Shown: positions 6,350-14,018 of the stretch, in pieces
Layout of the letters: every line of letters begins with the position of its first letter
Position numbering within the stretch: position 1 is the stretch's first letter
NCBI GenBank assembly: GCA_902762805.1
Contig: CACWPQ010000022.1
Span: forward strand, 1 to 64,000
Direction: 5' to 3'
Source: an uncultured Bacteroidota bacterium
Lineage (GTDB): Bacteria; Bacteroidota; Bacteroidia; Bacteroidales; P3
DNA: 64,000 bases
Made by a program: the position numbers and the translations under genes
Notes under the pieces: model-generated
Database searches by the model: none
Told to the model about the DNA's origin: nothing
The model's input: the letters and a program-made list of their open reading frames with translations, nothing else

Positions 6350-9300
6350 ATGCCGCAGCACACCGACATACTACAGGCCCTCGACGCCTTCATCCGCAAG
6401 TACTACAAGAGCCTCTTGCTGAAGGGTGCGCTGTATGCCGTCGGCATCGTCGGGGCGCTTTTCCTGGCGGCTGTGCTGCTGGAGCATTTCGGCTGGCTCT
6501 CCACCCTCGGACGCGCTCTCCTCTTCTGGGGCGGGCTGGCTGCGGTGGCGGGCGTAACGGGCTGGTTCATAGTGCGTCCGCTGCTCAAGATGCACGGCCT
6601 CGGCCAGCGCATCTCCCGCGAGGACGCCGCCCAAATCATAGGGAAGCACTTCCCCGAAGTCTCCGACAAGCTCCTCAACCTCCTGCAGCTTTTGGAGAGG
6701 TCGGAGGTCGGAAGTCGGAGGTCGGAGGTCGGAAGTCGGAATCAATGCCATCTGCTCTCCGACCTCCTCCCTCCTCCCTCCGACCTAGTACTGGCCGCCA
6801 TCGAGCAGAAGACCGCCCAGCTTCGCCCCGTCCCCTTCCTCAATGCTGTTGATTTAAAGGGCAATAGGAAGTATTTGAAGTATGCCCTGCCGCCACTGGT
6901 AGTGCTTGCGGTGCTGCTGCTGGCCGCCCCCTCGATGGTCACCGAGCCCTCGCGCCGCATCGCCAACTACGGCACCGTCTACGAGCGCCCGGCCCCCTTC
7001 CGCTTTGTGCTTCGCAACGAGCGCCTTACGGCCATGCAGGGTGACGACTTCACCCTCGAGGTCGTCACCGAGGGCGACGCCCGCCCGGCCGAGGTCTACC
7101 TCAACCTCGACGGCCGCCGCCAGCGCATGCAGGCCGCCTCGGGCGTGTTCTCCTACACCTTCAAGCAGCTCCGCCGCTCGCAGCCCTTCACCCTCGAGGG
7201 CGGCGGCGTCACCTCGCCCCACTACCGTCTCGAGGTGCTGCCCAACCCCGCCGTCGTCTCCTTCCGCATGCTCCTCTCCTACCCCGCCTACACCGGCCGC
7301 CCGGCCGAAGCCCTCGAAAACCTCGGCGACGCCTCCGTGCCCGAAGGCACCACCGTCCGATGGCTCTTCCAAACCCAGGATGCCGACACCCTCCACTTCG
7401 AAATTCAGAATTCAGAATTCAAAATTCAGCCCGACGCAGCAGGGCGCGTAGAGTTGAGCCGCCGCGTGATGCAGACCATGGACTACAGCTTCAACGCCAC
7501 CTCCACTCAAAATACAACATTCAACATTCAAAATTCCTCCGACACCCTCCGCTACACCCTCTCCGCCATTGCCGACGCGGTGCCGATGATAGTGGCCGAA
7601 GAGATGCTGGACAGCCTCCGCCCCGACCGCCGCCTGTTCCGCGGCCGTATCAAGGACGATTACGGCTTCTCTAGGCTCGTTTTCGCCCACAAGGTGGCCA
7701 ACCCTGCCTCCGGCGCCCCGGAGGCCGTCAGCGAGGCCGAAATGGCCCTCGGCGAGGGTGCCTCGCAGGAGTTCTACTTCTCCTTCAACACCGCCGAGCT
7801 TGTCCTCGCCCCCGGCGACGAACTCTCCTACTGGTTCGAGGTCTACGACAACGACGCCATCCACGGCCCCAAGAAGGCCACCTCCCAGGTGTTCGAAATC
7901 AAGGTACCCACCGCCGAGGAGCTGGACCAGATGCTCGACCGCTCCAGCCAGGAGGTGCGCCAGAGCGCCGAGTTGCAGATGTCCGAGTTGCAGAAGCTGC
8001 AGCAGGAAATCAACGACATGATGCGCCGCCTGGTCGACAAGAAGGAGCTCGGCTGGCAGGACAAAAAGGACCTCCAGCAGATAGCCGAGAAGCAGCGCCA
8101 GGTGCGCCAGATGATGCAGCAGATGCAACAGCAGATACAGGAGAACAACCGCCTGGAGCAGAAATACCGCGAGCAGAGCGAACAGCTCATGGAGAAACAG
8201 CGCGAGCTGGACCGCCTGATGAACGAGGTGATGGACGAGAAGATGAAGGAGACCATGGCCGAGATTGAGCGCATGATGCAGCAGCTGGACAAGAAGCAGG
8301 TGCAGCAGGAGCTGGAGCAGCTCAAGATGAGCAACGAGGAGCTGGAGAAGCAGCTCGACCAGAACCTGGAGCTAATGAAGCGCCTCGAGCTTGAAAAGAA
8401 GGTGGAGCAGACCATCCAGAAGATGGACCGCTTGGCCGAGGAGCAGCGCAATGTTTCACGTGAAACCGAGCAGTCCAAGGGCAAGGACAACGAGGCCCTG
8501 CAACAAAAGCAGCAAAAGCTCAACGAGCAGTTCCAGCAGTTGAAACAGGACATCGACCAAATCCGAAAGGATTACAAATCCCTCGACCCCTCCACCGACT
8601 TCAAAGTGCCCACCGAGTTGGAAAAACAGGTGGAGCAGCACCAGCAAGGTGCCCAACAGAGTCTGCAAAAAGGCAAGAATAAGGAGGCCAGCCAGCAGCA
8701 GCGTCAGGCCGCCGACGACATGGAGCGTCTCTCCGAAGCCCTGGCCGAGGCGCAGCTGGATGTCGAGCAGCAGGACCTGGCCGAGGATGCCGAGCAGGTG
8801 CGCCAGCTGCTGAAGAACCTCGTCCGTCTCTCCTTCAACCAGGAGGAACTCATCGCCGACCTCAACAATATCTATATCCAAGACCCCAAGTACCAAACCA
8901 TCATCTCGCGGCAGAACCGCATCCGCGACGACTTCCGCAACGTAGAGGACTCGCTCCGCGCCATGGCCCGCCGCCAGCTCCAGGTGGCCTCGGCCATCAC
9001 CAAGGAGGTCGGTGAGGTCAACGCCAACGTCAGTCGCTCCCTCTCCGGCCTGCTCGACATGAACCAGAGTTTCTACGGCACATATAAGAATACCTCCGCC
9101 GCCCGCTCCATGCAGTACGGCATGATGTCGCTCAACAACCTGGCCCTCGTCCTGGCCGAGAGCCTCGACCAGATGCAGAACCAGATGCGCCAGAACAGCC
9201 AGCGCAAGCAGAACGGGCAGTGCAAGAACAAGAGCGGCCAGCAGTGCAGCAAGCCCGGCAGCGGCAAGCCCTCACCCAAGTCGATGCGCGAGATGCAGCA

Positions 9301-9823
9301 GGAGCTCAACCGCCAGATGGAGGCCCTCAAGAAGCAGCTTGACAAGCAGGGAAAGCAGCCCGGTGGCCGCCACCAGATTGGCCAGCAACAGTCTATGAGC
9401 GAGGAGTTTGCCCGTGCCGCTGCGCAGCAGGAGATGATACGCCGCATGATGCAGGAATACGGCCAGGAGATGAAGTCCGCCGCCGGCGGCGACCCCAAGC
9501 TGGCGCGCGAGATTGACCAGATGATGCGCCAGATGGAGCAGACCGAGGCCGACCTCGTCAACCGCACCATCACCCAGCAGACCCTCCAGCGCCAGCAGCA
9601 GATCATGACGCGCCTGCTGGAGCACGAGCGTGCCGAGATGCAGCGCGAGCGCGAGGAGCGCCGCGAAAGCCGCGAGGCCGGCGACCTCTACAGCCAGCCC
9701 TCCCCCGCCGAGCTCGAACGCTACAACCGCCAGCTCGCCCCCACCTCCGACCCCCTCCGCTCCCTCCCCCCCACCCTCTCCCCCTACTACCGCCAAAAGG
9801 TCAACGACTATTTCTACCGGTAA
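6350..9823 (+). CDS. Large membrane-anchored coiled-coil protein (DUF4175-like)
   Basis: About 1157 residues. Two hydrophobic helices at about residues 23-45 and 51-75, a third near 165-185 (LKYALPPLVVLAVLLLAAP), then a beta-rich extracytoplasmic part. From about residue 520 onward there is a very long Gln/Glu/Lys/Met-rich coiled coil (MQQMQQQIQENNRLEQK and similar). The C-terminus ends LSPYYRQKVNDYFYR. This matches the Bacteroidetes DUF4175 family, whose role is unknown. Three heptanucleotide arrays are embedded in frame (6699-6785, 7401-7428, 7510-7537), adding non-conserved low-complexity segments such as RSEVGSRRSEVGSR. One parS-like site lies inside the gene at 8452. It has its own promoter. 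Confidence 0.8.
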   Translation: MPQHTDILQALDAFIRKYYKSLLLKGALYAVGIVGALFLAAVLLEHFGWLSTLGRALLFWGGLAAVAGVTGWFIVRPLLKMHGLGQRISREDAAQIIGKHFPEVSDKLLNLLQLLERSEVGSRRSEVGSRNQCHLLSDLLPPPSDLVLAAIEQKTAQLRPVPFLNAVDLKGNRKYLKYALPPLVVLAVLLLAAPSMVTEPSRRIANYGTVYERPAPFRFVLRNERLTAMQGDDFTLEVVTEGDARPAEVYLNLDGRRQRMQAASGVFSYTFKQLRRSQPFTLEGGGVTSPHYRLEVLPNPAVVSFRMLLSYPAYTGRPAEALENLGDASVPEGTTVRWLFQTQDADTLHFEIQNSEFKIQPDAAGRVELSRRVMQTMDYSFNATSTQNTTFNIQNSSDTLRYTLSAIADAVPMIVAEEMLDSLRPDRRLFRGRIKDDYGFSRLVFAHKVANPASGAPEAVSEAEMALGEGASQEFYFSFNTAELVLAPGDELSYWFEVYDNDAIHGPKKATSQVFEIKVPTAEELDQMLDRSSQEVRQSAELQMSELQKLQQEINDMMRRLVDKKELGWQDKKDLQQIAEKQRQVRQMMQQMQQQIQENNRLEQKYREQSEQLMEKQRELDRLMNEVMDEKMKETMAEIERMMQQLDKKQVQQELEQLKMSNEELEKQLDQNLELMKRLELEKKVEQTIQKMDRLAEEQRNVSRETEQSKGKDNEALQQKQQKLNEQFQQLKQDIDQIRKDYKSLDPSTDFKVPTELEKQVEQHQQGAQQSLQKGKNKEASQQQRQAADDMERLSEALAEAQLDVEQQDLAEDAEQVRQLLKNLVRLSFNQEELIADLNNIYIQDPKYQTIISRQNRIRDDFRNVEDSLRAMARRQLQVASAITKEVGEVNANVSRSLSGLLDMNQSFYGTYKNTSAARSMQYGMMSLNNLALVLAESLDQMQNQMRQNSQRKQNGQCKNKSGQQCSKPGSGKPSPKSMREMQQELNRQMEALKKQLDKQGKQPGGRHQIGQQQSMSEEFARAAAQQEMIRRMMQEYGQEMKSAAGGDPKLAREIDQMMRQMEQTEADLVNRTITQQTLQRQQQIMTRLLEHERAEMQREREERRESREAGDLYSQPSPAELERYNRQLAPTSDPLRSLPPTLSPYYRQKVNDYFYR
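6699..6785 (+). repeat. Inverted pair of heptanucleotide arrays inside DUF4175-like gene
   Basis: Six units of RGTCGGA run without gaps from 6699 to 6740. After a 17-base spacer, four units on the opposite strand (TCCGACC, TCCTCCC, TCCTCCC, TCCGACC) run from 6758 to 6785. The two arrays can pair into a long hairpin. They are translated in frame. Confidence 0.8.
7401..7428 (+). repeat. Heptanucleotide array RAATTCA x4
   Basis: AAATTCA, GAATTCA, GAATTCA, AAATTCA in tandem, within the DUF4175-like coding sequence. Confidence 0.8.
7510..7537 (+). repeat. Heptanucleotide array AMATTCA x4
   Basis: AAATACA, ACATTCA, ACATTCA, AAATTCC in tandem, within the DUF4175-like coding sequence, 82 bases after the previous array. 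Confidence 0.75.
8452..8467. promoter_or_regulatory. parS: parS-like ParB site 1
   Basis: TGTTTCACGTGAAACC differs from the conserved bacterial parS TGTTNCACGTGAAACA only at the last base. It lies within the DUF4175-like gene. Confidence 0.65.
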
Positions 9824-9857
9824 AACTTGAGATAACGCCACACGCTATTTCAAGTTT
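9823..9857 (+). promoter_or_regulatory. Operator dyad 1 upstream of Fic gene
   Basis: AAACTTGAGATA and TATTTCAAGTTT with an 11-base spacer. Same architecture as dyad 2, centres 41 bp apart. Confidence 0.6.
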
Positions 9858-9863
9858 TTGTTA

Positions 9864-9898
9864 AAATTTGAGATAGTACAATCCGTTATCTCAAATTT
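9864..9898 (+). promoter_or_regulatory. Operator dyad 2 upstream of Fic gene
   Basis: AAATTTGAGATA and TATCTCAAATTT, a perfect 12-bp inverted repeat with an 11-base spacer. A further half site AAATTGAGATA at 9906-9916 reaches the promoter. Likely binding sites for a repressor, perhaps the Fic protein's own C-terminal winged helix. Confidence 0.65.
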
Positions 9899-9923
9899 TT
9901 GAGTTAAATTGAGATAAAGTTTG

Positions 9924-9931
9924 TATCTTTG
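9924..9931 (+). promoter_or_regulatory. -7 promoter box of Fic gene
   Basis: TATCTTTG, 19 bases before the start codon and directly behind the third operator half site. Confidence 0.6.
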
Positions 9932-9950
9932 CAGTTGTAAATATTATGGT

Positions 9951-11090
9951 ATGATAACATTAGAGAATTATATTTCAGGACATTACGAGCAGGGAACAGG
10001 GTATAAATACTTTGTCCCCACCTTGATTGATGATGAATGGGCATGGCAGGATCCCACGATTAACTCCCTATTGGAGAAAGCATCATTACGTTTAGGGGAA
10101 TTGAACTCTTATTCCCGGCTTGTCCCTAACATTGACTTGTTTATCCAGCTGCACGTCACCAAGGAGGCTGTTCTTTCCAGCCGTATTGAGGGAACGCAGA
10201 CCCACATGGATGAAGCCTTGTTGCCACAGTCGGAAGTACGAGAGGAGCGCCGAAACGATTGGCAAGAGGTCCGCAACTATGTGAACGCTCTCAACGATGC
10301 CATAGAGAATTTACCCCGTTTGCCAATATCTTCTCGCCTAATTCGCGCCACCCATAAAATCCTGTTGGACAGCGTCCGTGGCGAACATAAGCTCCCAGGC
10401 GAGTACCGTTCCAGTCAAAACTGGATTGGCGGAAATGCCATTGCCGACGCTCGCTACATACCACCGCATCACCAGCTTGTTGGCGATTTGATGGGCGACT
10501 TGGAGAAATTCCTCAACAATCCCAACGTGAACGTTCCCAATCTGATAAAGATTGCCATTGCACATTATCAGTTTGAGACCATCCACCCTTTCCTCGACGG
10601 TAACGGACGTATTGGTCGTCTGCTGATACCACTCTATCTTGTGCAGGAGGGAATACTGGACAAACCGCTGCTCTATCTCTCCACATACTTTGAGAAGCGC
10701 AAAGATTTATACTACGACAACCTGAATGCCGTGAGGGTCAGCAATGACATGCTACATTGGATTAAGTACTTTCTGGTAGGTGTGGAGCAAACGGCTACCC
10801 TTGCAGTCAGGACGCTATCAAATATCCTTGAGTTCAAGGACAAAATGGAGAATGACATTCGGGCTCGGTATGGAAGACGAAGCACCAGTGTTGTGGTGTT
10901 GGTCCACCAGTTGTTAAAAAACCCATTTGTAACCATAGAAGATACGATGCAGGTATGTAAGGTATCATACAACACGGCCAACGACATGGTCAAGCAGCTC
11001 TGTGCCGATGGCTACTTGGTGGAGACCACGGGCCAAAGCCGCAACCGCCTCTTCTACTTCAAGCAATATACCGACCTTTTCGCAGAATGA
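9951..11090 (+). CDS. Fic family AMP-transferase with C-terminal winged helix
   Basis: 379 residues. Fic core motif HPFLDGNGRIGR near residues 208-219 matches HPFx(D/E)GNGRxxR and predicts AMP transfer onto a hydroxyl residue. The N-terminal helix carries the auto-inhibitory motif SSRIEGT near residue 75, so activity is probably self-restrained. The C-terminal about 60 residues (TIEDTMQVCKVSYNTANDMV) form a winged helix for DNA binding. Two matching operator dyads and a half site lie immediately upstream, consistent with autoregulation. The region is AT-richer than the preceding gene, suggesting acquisition. The start at 9951 avoids reading through the promoter. Confidence 0.88.
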   Translation: MITLENYISGHYEQGTGYKYFVPTLIDDEWAWQDPTINSLLEKASLRLGELNSYSRLVPNIDLFIQLHVTKEAVLSSRIEGTQTHMDEALLPQSEVREERRNDWQEVRNYVNALNDAIENLPRLPISSRLIRATHKILLDSVRGEHKLPGEYRSSQNWIGGNAIADARYIPPHHQLVGDLMGDLEKFLNNPNVNVPNLIKIAIAHYQFETIHPFLDGNGRIGRLLIPLYLVQEGILDKPLLYLSTYFEKRKDLYYDNLNAVRVSNDMLHWIKYFLVGVEQTATLAVRTLSNILEFKDKMENDIRARYGRRSTSVVVLVHQLLKNPFVTIEDTMQVCKVSYNTANDMVKQLCADGYLVETTGQSRNRLFYFKQYTDLFAE

Positions 11091-11100
11091 TAATGGTGGT

Positions 11101-11635
11101 AGCCTAGCCCCAGCGGGGCGAAGGACATAAGCCGTGGGTGCAAACCCACGGTGAGGTATATAATTCCAAATCAAGCCCCGTCGGGGCGTAAGAAAATAGC
11201 TGGAAAACAAGCCCCATCGGGGCATAGGACATTAGCCGTGGGAGCGAACCCACGGTGTGAGGTATATAATTTCAATTTCAAGCCCCGCAGGGGCGTAAGA
11301 AAATAGCCGGGGGCGCAAGCCCCCGGTCCCGTGTCCCATACCCTACCCCGAGCCCCGTAGGGGCAGCGGAAGGGAGGTGGAGTTTCCGTCGCCCCCACGG
11401 GGCTTGGGATACGCTGTGCGCATACACCGTGGGCTTGCGCCCACGGCTACTATCCAACGTCCCTAACGGGACTTTCAAACAGGCCCCGTGGGGGCGCAAG
11501 AAAATAGCCGAGGTTCAAGCCACGTAGGGGCGTTAGAATATAGCCGTGGGTGCAAACCCACGGTGTGAGGTATATAATTCCAAATCAGGCCCCGTAGGGG
11601 CGTAAGAAAATAGCCGGGGGCGTAAGCCCCCGGTA
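11101..11635. repeat. Array of alternating hairpin repeats
   Basis: About 535 bp made of two hairpin units that alternate: unit A around GCCCCGTAGGGGC and unit B around CCGTGGGTGCAAACCCACGG, linked by near-constant strings such as GTAAGAAAATAGCC and GAGGTATATAATT. At least eight A units and six B units are present. The sequence varies between copies while pairing is kept. Similar dispersed hairpin arrays are known in Bacteroidetes genomes. It fills the gap between the Fic gene and the lipoprotein at 11785; the remaining bases to 11784 show nothing. Confidence 0.85.
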
Positions 11636-11784
11636 TCATATCCCCAGCTCTCCCTACCATCTTTCGTCTTTCTGAAGATTTATGGAGCACCCTCCAAAGA
11701 ACACTTAAAATCTGAAAATCAGTCTGAAGAAAACCGGATGAGCTACAAAGGTTCGTATTCAAACTGCACCTTTGCTGGTTTTGG

Positions 11785-12432
11785 TCACGAATACGGCCAC
11801 GTCTCTGTGATTCGAAATGGTACAGAATATACTTCATAGTCAATGAATATTTCGCACTCAAAACGTAAAACAACATGCATGCGTCCATTTATCACTTCAG
11901 CATCAATAGGTTTACCAAGAGAAGACATCCTAATTATTTCGACTCTTTGATACGGCATAGTTTGAGAAGTGTTTCCTGTGTCATAGGCGGCACTCTCATA
12001 TCGGCATTCCAGCTCAAATGAATATTCATCACAAGAAAAAATCCTGTAAATAGCAGAATCGACTATTGTCACTGCGCCATCATGCCGCTCACCGCAACGT
12101 CTATAGCCATAGTTTTCGTCGTCGTACCGCATTCCGCTTGGTTCAGACAGATAGAAAGTGGTATCCAGAACGCGGTAATAGACCTTGAGTGGCACCGAGA
12201 CCTTCTCTCCGTCAACCTCCATCCACGAGGTGTACGAGATTTGGAAGGCAGTGGTATCGCCCTGCTCGTTGGTCAGAAATTCTACGAGCTGGTCTGTAAT
12301 TCCGCCTGCCGTAGTCGGGTCATCAATAGGACCGACCGGAGTGGGATTTTCTGGCTCAACAGGTGGTTTTTCGCAAGATGCGAAGGCTATTGCTGCCGCT
12401 GCGGCAAGAATGGTCAATGTAAAATGTCTCAT
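11785..12432 (-). CDS. Predicted lipoprotein
   Basis: 215 residues. Signal MRHFTLTILAAAAAIAFASC with a lipobox at residues 17-20, then a proline-rich linker (EKPPVEPENPTPVGPIDDP) and a beta-rich domain of about 170 residues with no recognised family. Probably anchored in the outer membrane. Its neighbours are repeat-rich gaps on both sides, so it appears to be a single-gene unit. Codon use is AT-richer than the core genes. Confidence 0.7.
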   Translation of the reverse strand: MRHFTLTILAAAAAIAFASCEKPPVEPENPTPVGPIDDPTTAGGITDQLVEFLTNEQGDTTAFQISYTSWMEVDGEKVSVPLKVYYRVLDTTFYLSEPSGMRYDDENYGYRRCGERHDGAVTIVDSAIYRIFSCDEYSFELECRYESAAYDTGNTSQTMPYQRVEIIRMSSLGKPIDAEVINGRMHVVLRFECEIFIDYEVYSVPFRITETWPYS

Positions 12433-12474
12433 AATCTTAATTTTTAGTTTGTAACTTATTCATAATAATATAAA

Positions 12475-12614
12475 AAGCGTGGCTGTATACCACGCCTATG
12501 GTTGGAGGTTGTAGGAAAGACCTTGACATGTAGATGTGGCTTCAGTCCACGCTTATACGCGCAAACCGTCACACCAATCTTGCATGTCTTTGGAAGGTTC
12601 CTACATTTCCAACC
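12475..12614. other. Long imperfect hairpin region
   Basis: A short hairpin GCGTGG/CCACGC at 12477-12495 is followed by a long interrupted stem: 12500-12506 with 12608-12614, 12510-12517 with 12598-12605, and 12525-12530 with 12583-12588. The loop contains GTGGCTTCAGTCCAC, similar to unit B of the array at 11101-11635. Could be a repeat element or a structured transcript; no -7 box points clearly at it. Confidence 0.45.
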
Positions 12615-12751
12615 GCAAGACGAAGGTATAACGCTTCGTGATTTCCTCGTGAAATCGGATGCAAAATTACAAACTTTTCCCGACATGGCAAAATAATTTT
12701 TTCCCCCTCCCCTCCCCTTCCGCTGAAGAGGCAGAAGAGGGTATTAAGTTA

Positions 12752-12773
12752 GGAAGAAGAGGGGAAGAAGAGG
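12752..12773 (+). repeat. Leader repeat (GGAAGAAGAGG)2, copy 3
   Basis: Two perfect direct 11-mers at 12752-12762 and 12763-12773, followed by ATGCCTAC and ACAATCAGCCC. It lies about 170 bases upstream of the -7 box at 12942. The rest of 12615-12973 is pyrimidine-rich leader with no open frame of note. Confidence 0.7.
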
Positions 12774-12941
12774 ATGCCTACAATGTGCTGACAATCAGCC
12801 CATCGCATTCCTGCCTTTTTGCCCCTTTTTTCGGACTTTTTACAGTTTTTTCACCACTTTTCCGCCCCTATCCTACCTTTCTGATATACAGCAATCTGCA
12901 CCCATTTTTGACTTTTTTTGCCCCTGTTACCAACTTTTTTG

Positions 12942-12949
12942 TATCTTTG
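12942..12949 (+). promoter_or_regulatory. -7 promoter box of rsbW-ybeY-mnmG unit
   Basis: TATCTTTG, 24 bases before the start codon of the RsbW-like gene. Confidence 0.6.
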
Positions 12950-12973
12950 TGGCACGTATATACCCCCGAGATT

Positions 12974-13429
12974 ATGACGGAATCCTTTGTAATACAGTCT
13001 GATATCGCCAACTTGGCCCAGGTCGAGGAGCGCCTCTTTCACTTTTGCCGCCTCTGCAACGTCGGCAACTACTACTCCGCCCTCGAGGTGGCCACCCTCC
13101 AGGCCGCCGAGAATGCCATCCTGCATGGCAACCAGTCCGACCCCGCAAAGGCCGTCTCCCTCACTTTCGGCACCTGCCGTGGCGGCCTCTTCGTCGAGGT
13201 CTCCGACCAAGGTCAGGGGTTCGACCACTCGCAGTTCGGCGACCTCCCTTCCGGCGACGCCACCCGCGGCGAGGGCATCTTCGTCATGCGCCAGCTCTCC
13301 GACCGCATGACCTTCTCCGACGGGGGTAGGGTGGTCAGGATGGAATTCGACGTCAACGGCATCGACCCCGCCGACGCCCTCCAGCGCATCGCCGTCCTCC
13401 AGAGCCACTACCACCCTGTCGCCGCATGA
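12974..13429 (+). CDS. RsbW-like ATP-binding protein (GHKL histidine-kinase-type ATPase)
   Basis: 151 residues with the GHKL fold. N box at ATLQAAENAILHGN (about residues 42-55), G1 box DQGQGFD (near residue 84) and G2 box GEGIFVMRQLSD (near 103). This is the short, stand-alone form seen in anti-sigma serine kinases such as RsbW and SpoIIAB, without sensor or dimerisation domain. It probably phosphorylates an STAS anti-sigma antagonist or binds a sigma factor, but no such partner is nearby. It heads a unit with ybeY and mnmG; the gap to ybeY is 133 bases. The start at 12974 follows the -7 box. Confidence 0.8.
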   Translation: MTESFVIQSDIANLAQVEERLFHFCRLCNVGNYYSALEVATLQAAENAILHGNQSDPAKAVSLTFGTCRGGLFVEVSDQGQGFDHSQFGDLPSGDATRGEGIFVMRQLSDRMTFSDGGRVVRMEFDVNGIDPADALQRIAVLQSHYHPVAA

Positions 13430-13562
13430 GGCATTCCTCGTTTTCCGTCGCTCGCAGAGCACAACTGCCCTGCCGCCCTGCCGTTACGGCAGCCATTTTG
13501 AGGAATAATCCCCCTTGTAATAGTTGTATTCTCTTGTTTATCAATACATTATATTGATTCCC

Positions 13563-14006
13563 ATGTCCATCCGCTTTGCAGTACAAAATATAGATTTTGA
13601 GCTCCCCGAGCCCCAAAAGGTCCGCCTGTGGGTCGCCGAGGTGGTGCAGCGGCGTGGGAAGCATGTCGGAAACCTCTCCTACCTCTTCTGCGACGATGAG
13701 CATATCCTTGAGGTCAACCGTCAGTTCCTTGACCATGACACCTACACCGACATCATCACCTTCGACTATGTGGCGGCCGACCTCATCTCGGGCGACATCC
13801 TCATCAGCATCGACAGGGTAGGGGAGAATGCCCTCTCGTTTGGCGTCTCCTTCGAGCAGGAACTCCACCGCGTCCTCATCCACGGCGTGCTCCACCTCCT
13901 CGGACAGGGTGACAAGTCGCCCGACGAAGCCGCCGAGATGCGCTGTCAGGAGGCCGACGCTTTGGCCCTTTGGGCGCAGATGTTTCACGTGGAACATACA
14001 GCGTAA
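13563..14006 (+). CDS. ybeY: Endoribonuclease YbeY (rRNA maturation)
   Basis: 147 residues. Zinc-binding motif HGVLHLLGQGDKS near residues 102-114: the usual HGxLHLxGxDH motif with Asp in the third-ligand region, as in other Bacteroidetes copies. Acts in 16S rRNA 3'-end maturation and ribosome quality control. The start MSIRFAV at 13563 was preferred to an upstream in-frame ATG because family members begin here. The last codons overlap a parS-like site (MFHVEHTA at 13979-14002). mnmG starts 12 bases after the stop. Confidence 0.9.
   Translation: MSIRFAVQNIDFELPEPQKVRLWVAEVVQRRGKHVGNLSYLFCDDEHILEVNRQFLDHDTYTDIITFDYVAADLISGDILISIDRVGENALSFGVSFEQELHRVLIHGVLHLLGQGDKSPDEAAEMRCQEADALALWAQMFHVEHTA
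13981..13996. promoter_or_regulatory. parS: parS-like ParB site 2
   Basis: TGTTTCACGTGGAACA; its reverse complement TGTTCCACGTGAAACA fits parS TGTTNCACGTGAAACA perfectly. It lies in the last codons of ybeY. Confidence 0.75.
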
Positions 14007-14018
14007 CTACCATGGTCT

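Noticed and set aside
11101..11635. CRISPR array
   Set aside because: Units are two alternating hairpins with conserved linkers, not identical repeats with unique spacers, and no cas genes are near.
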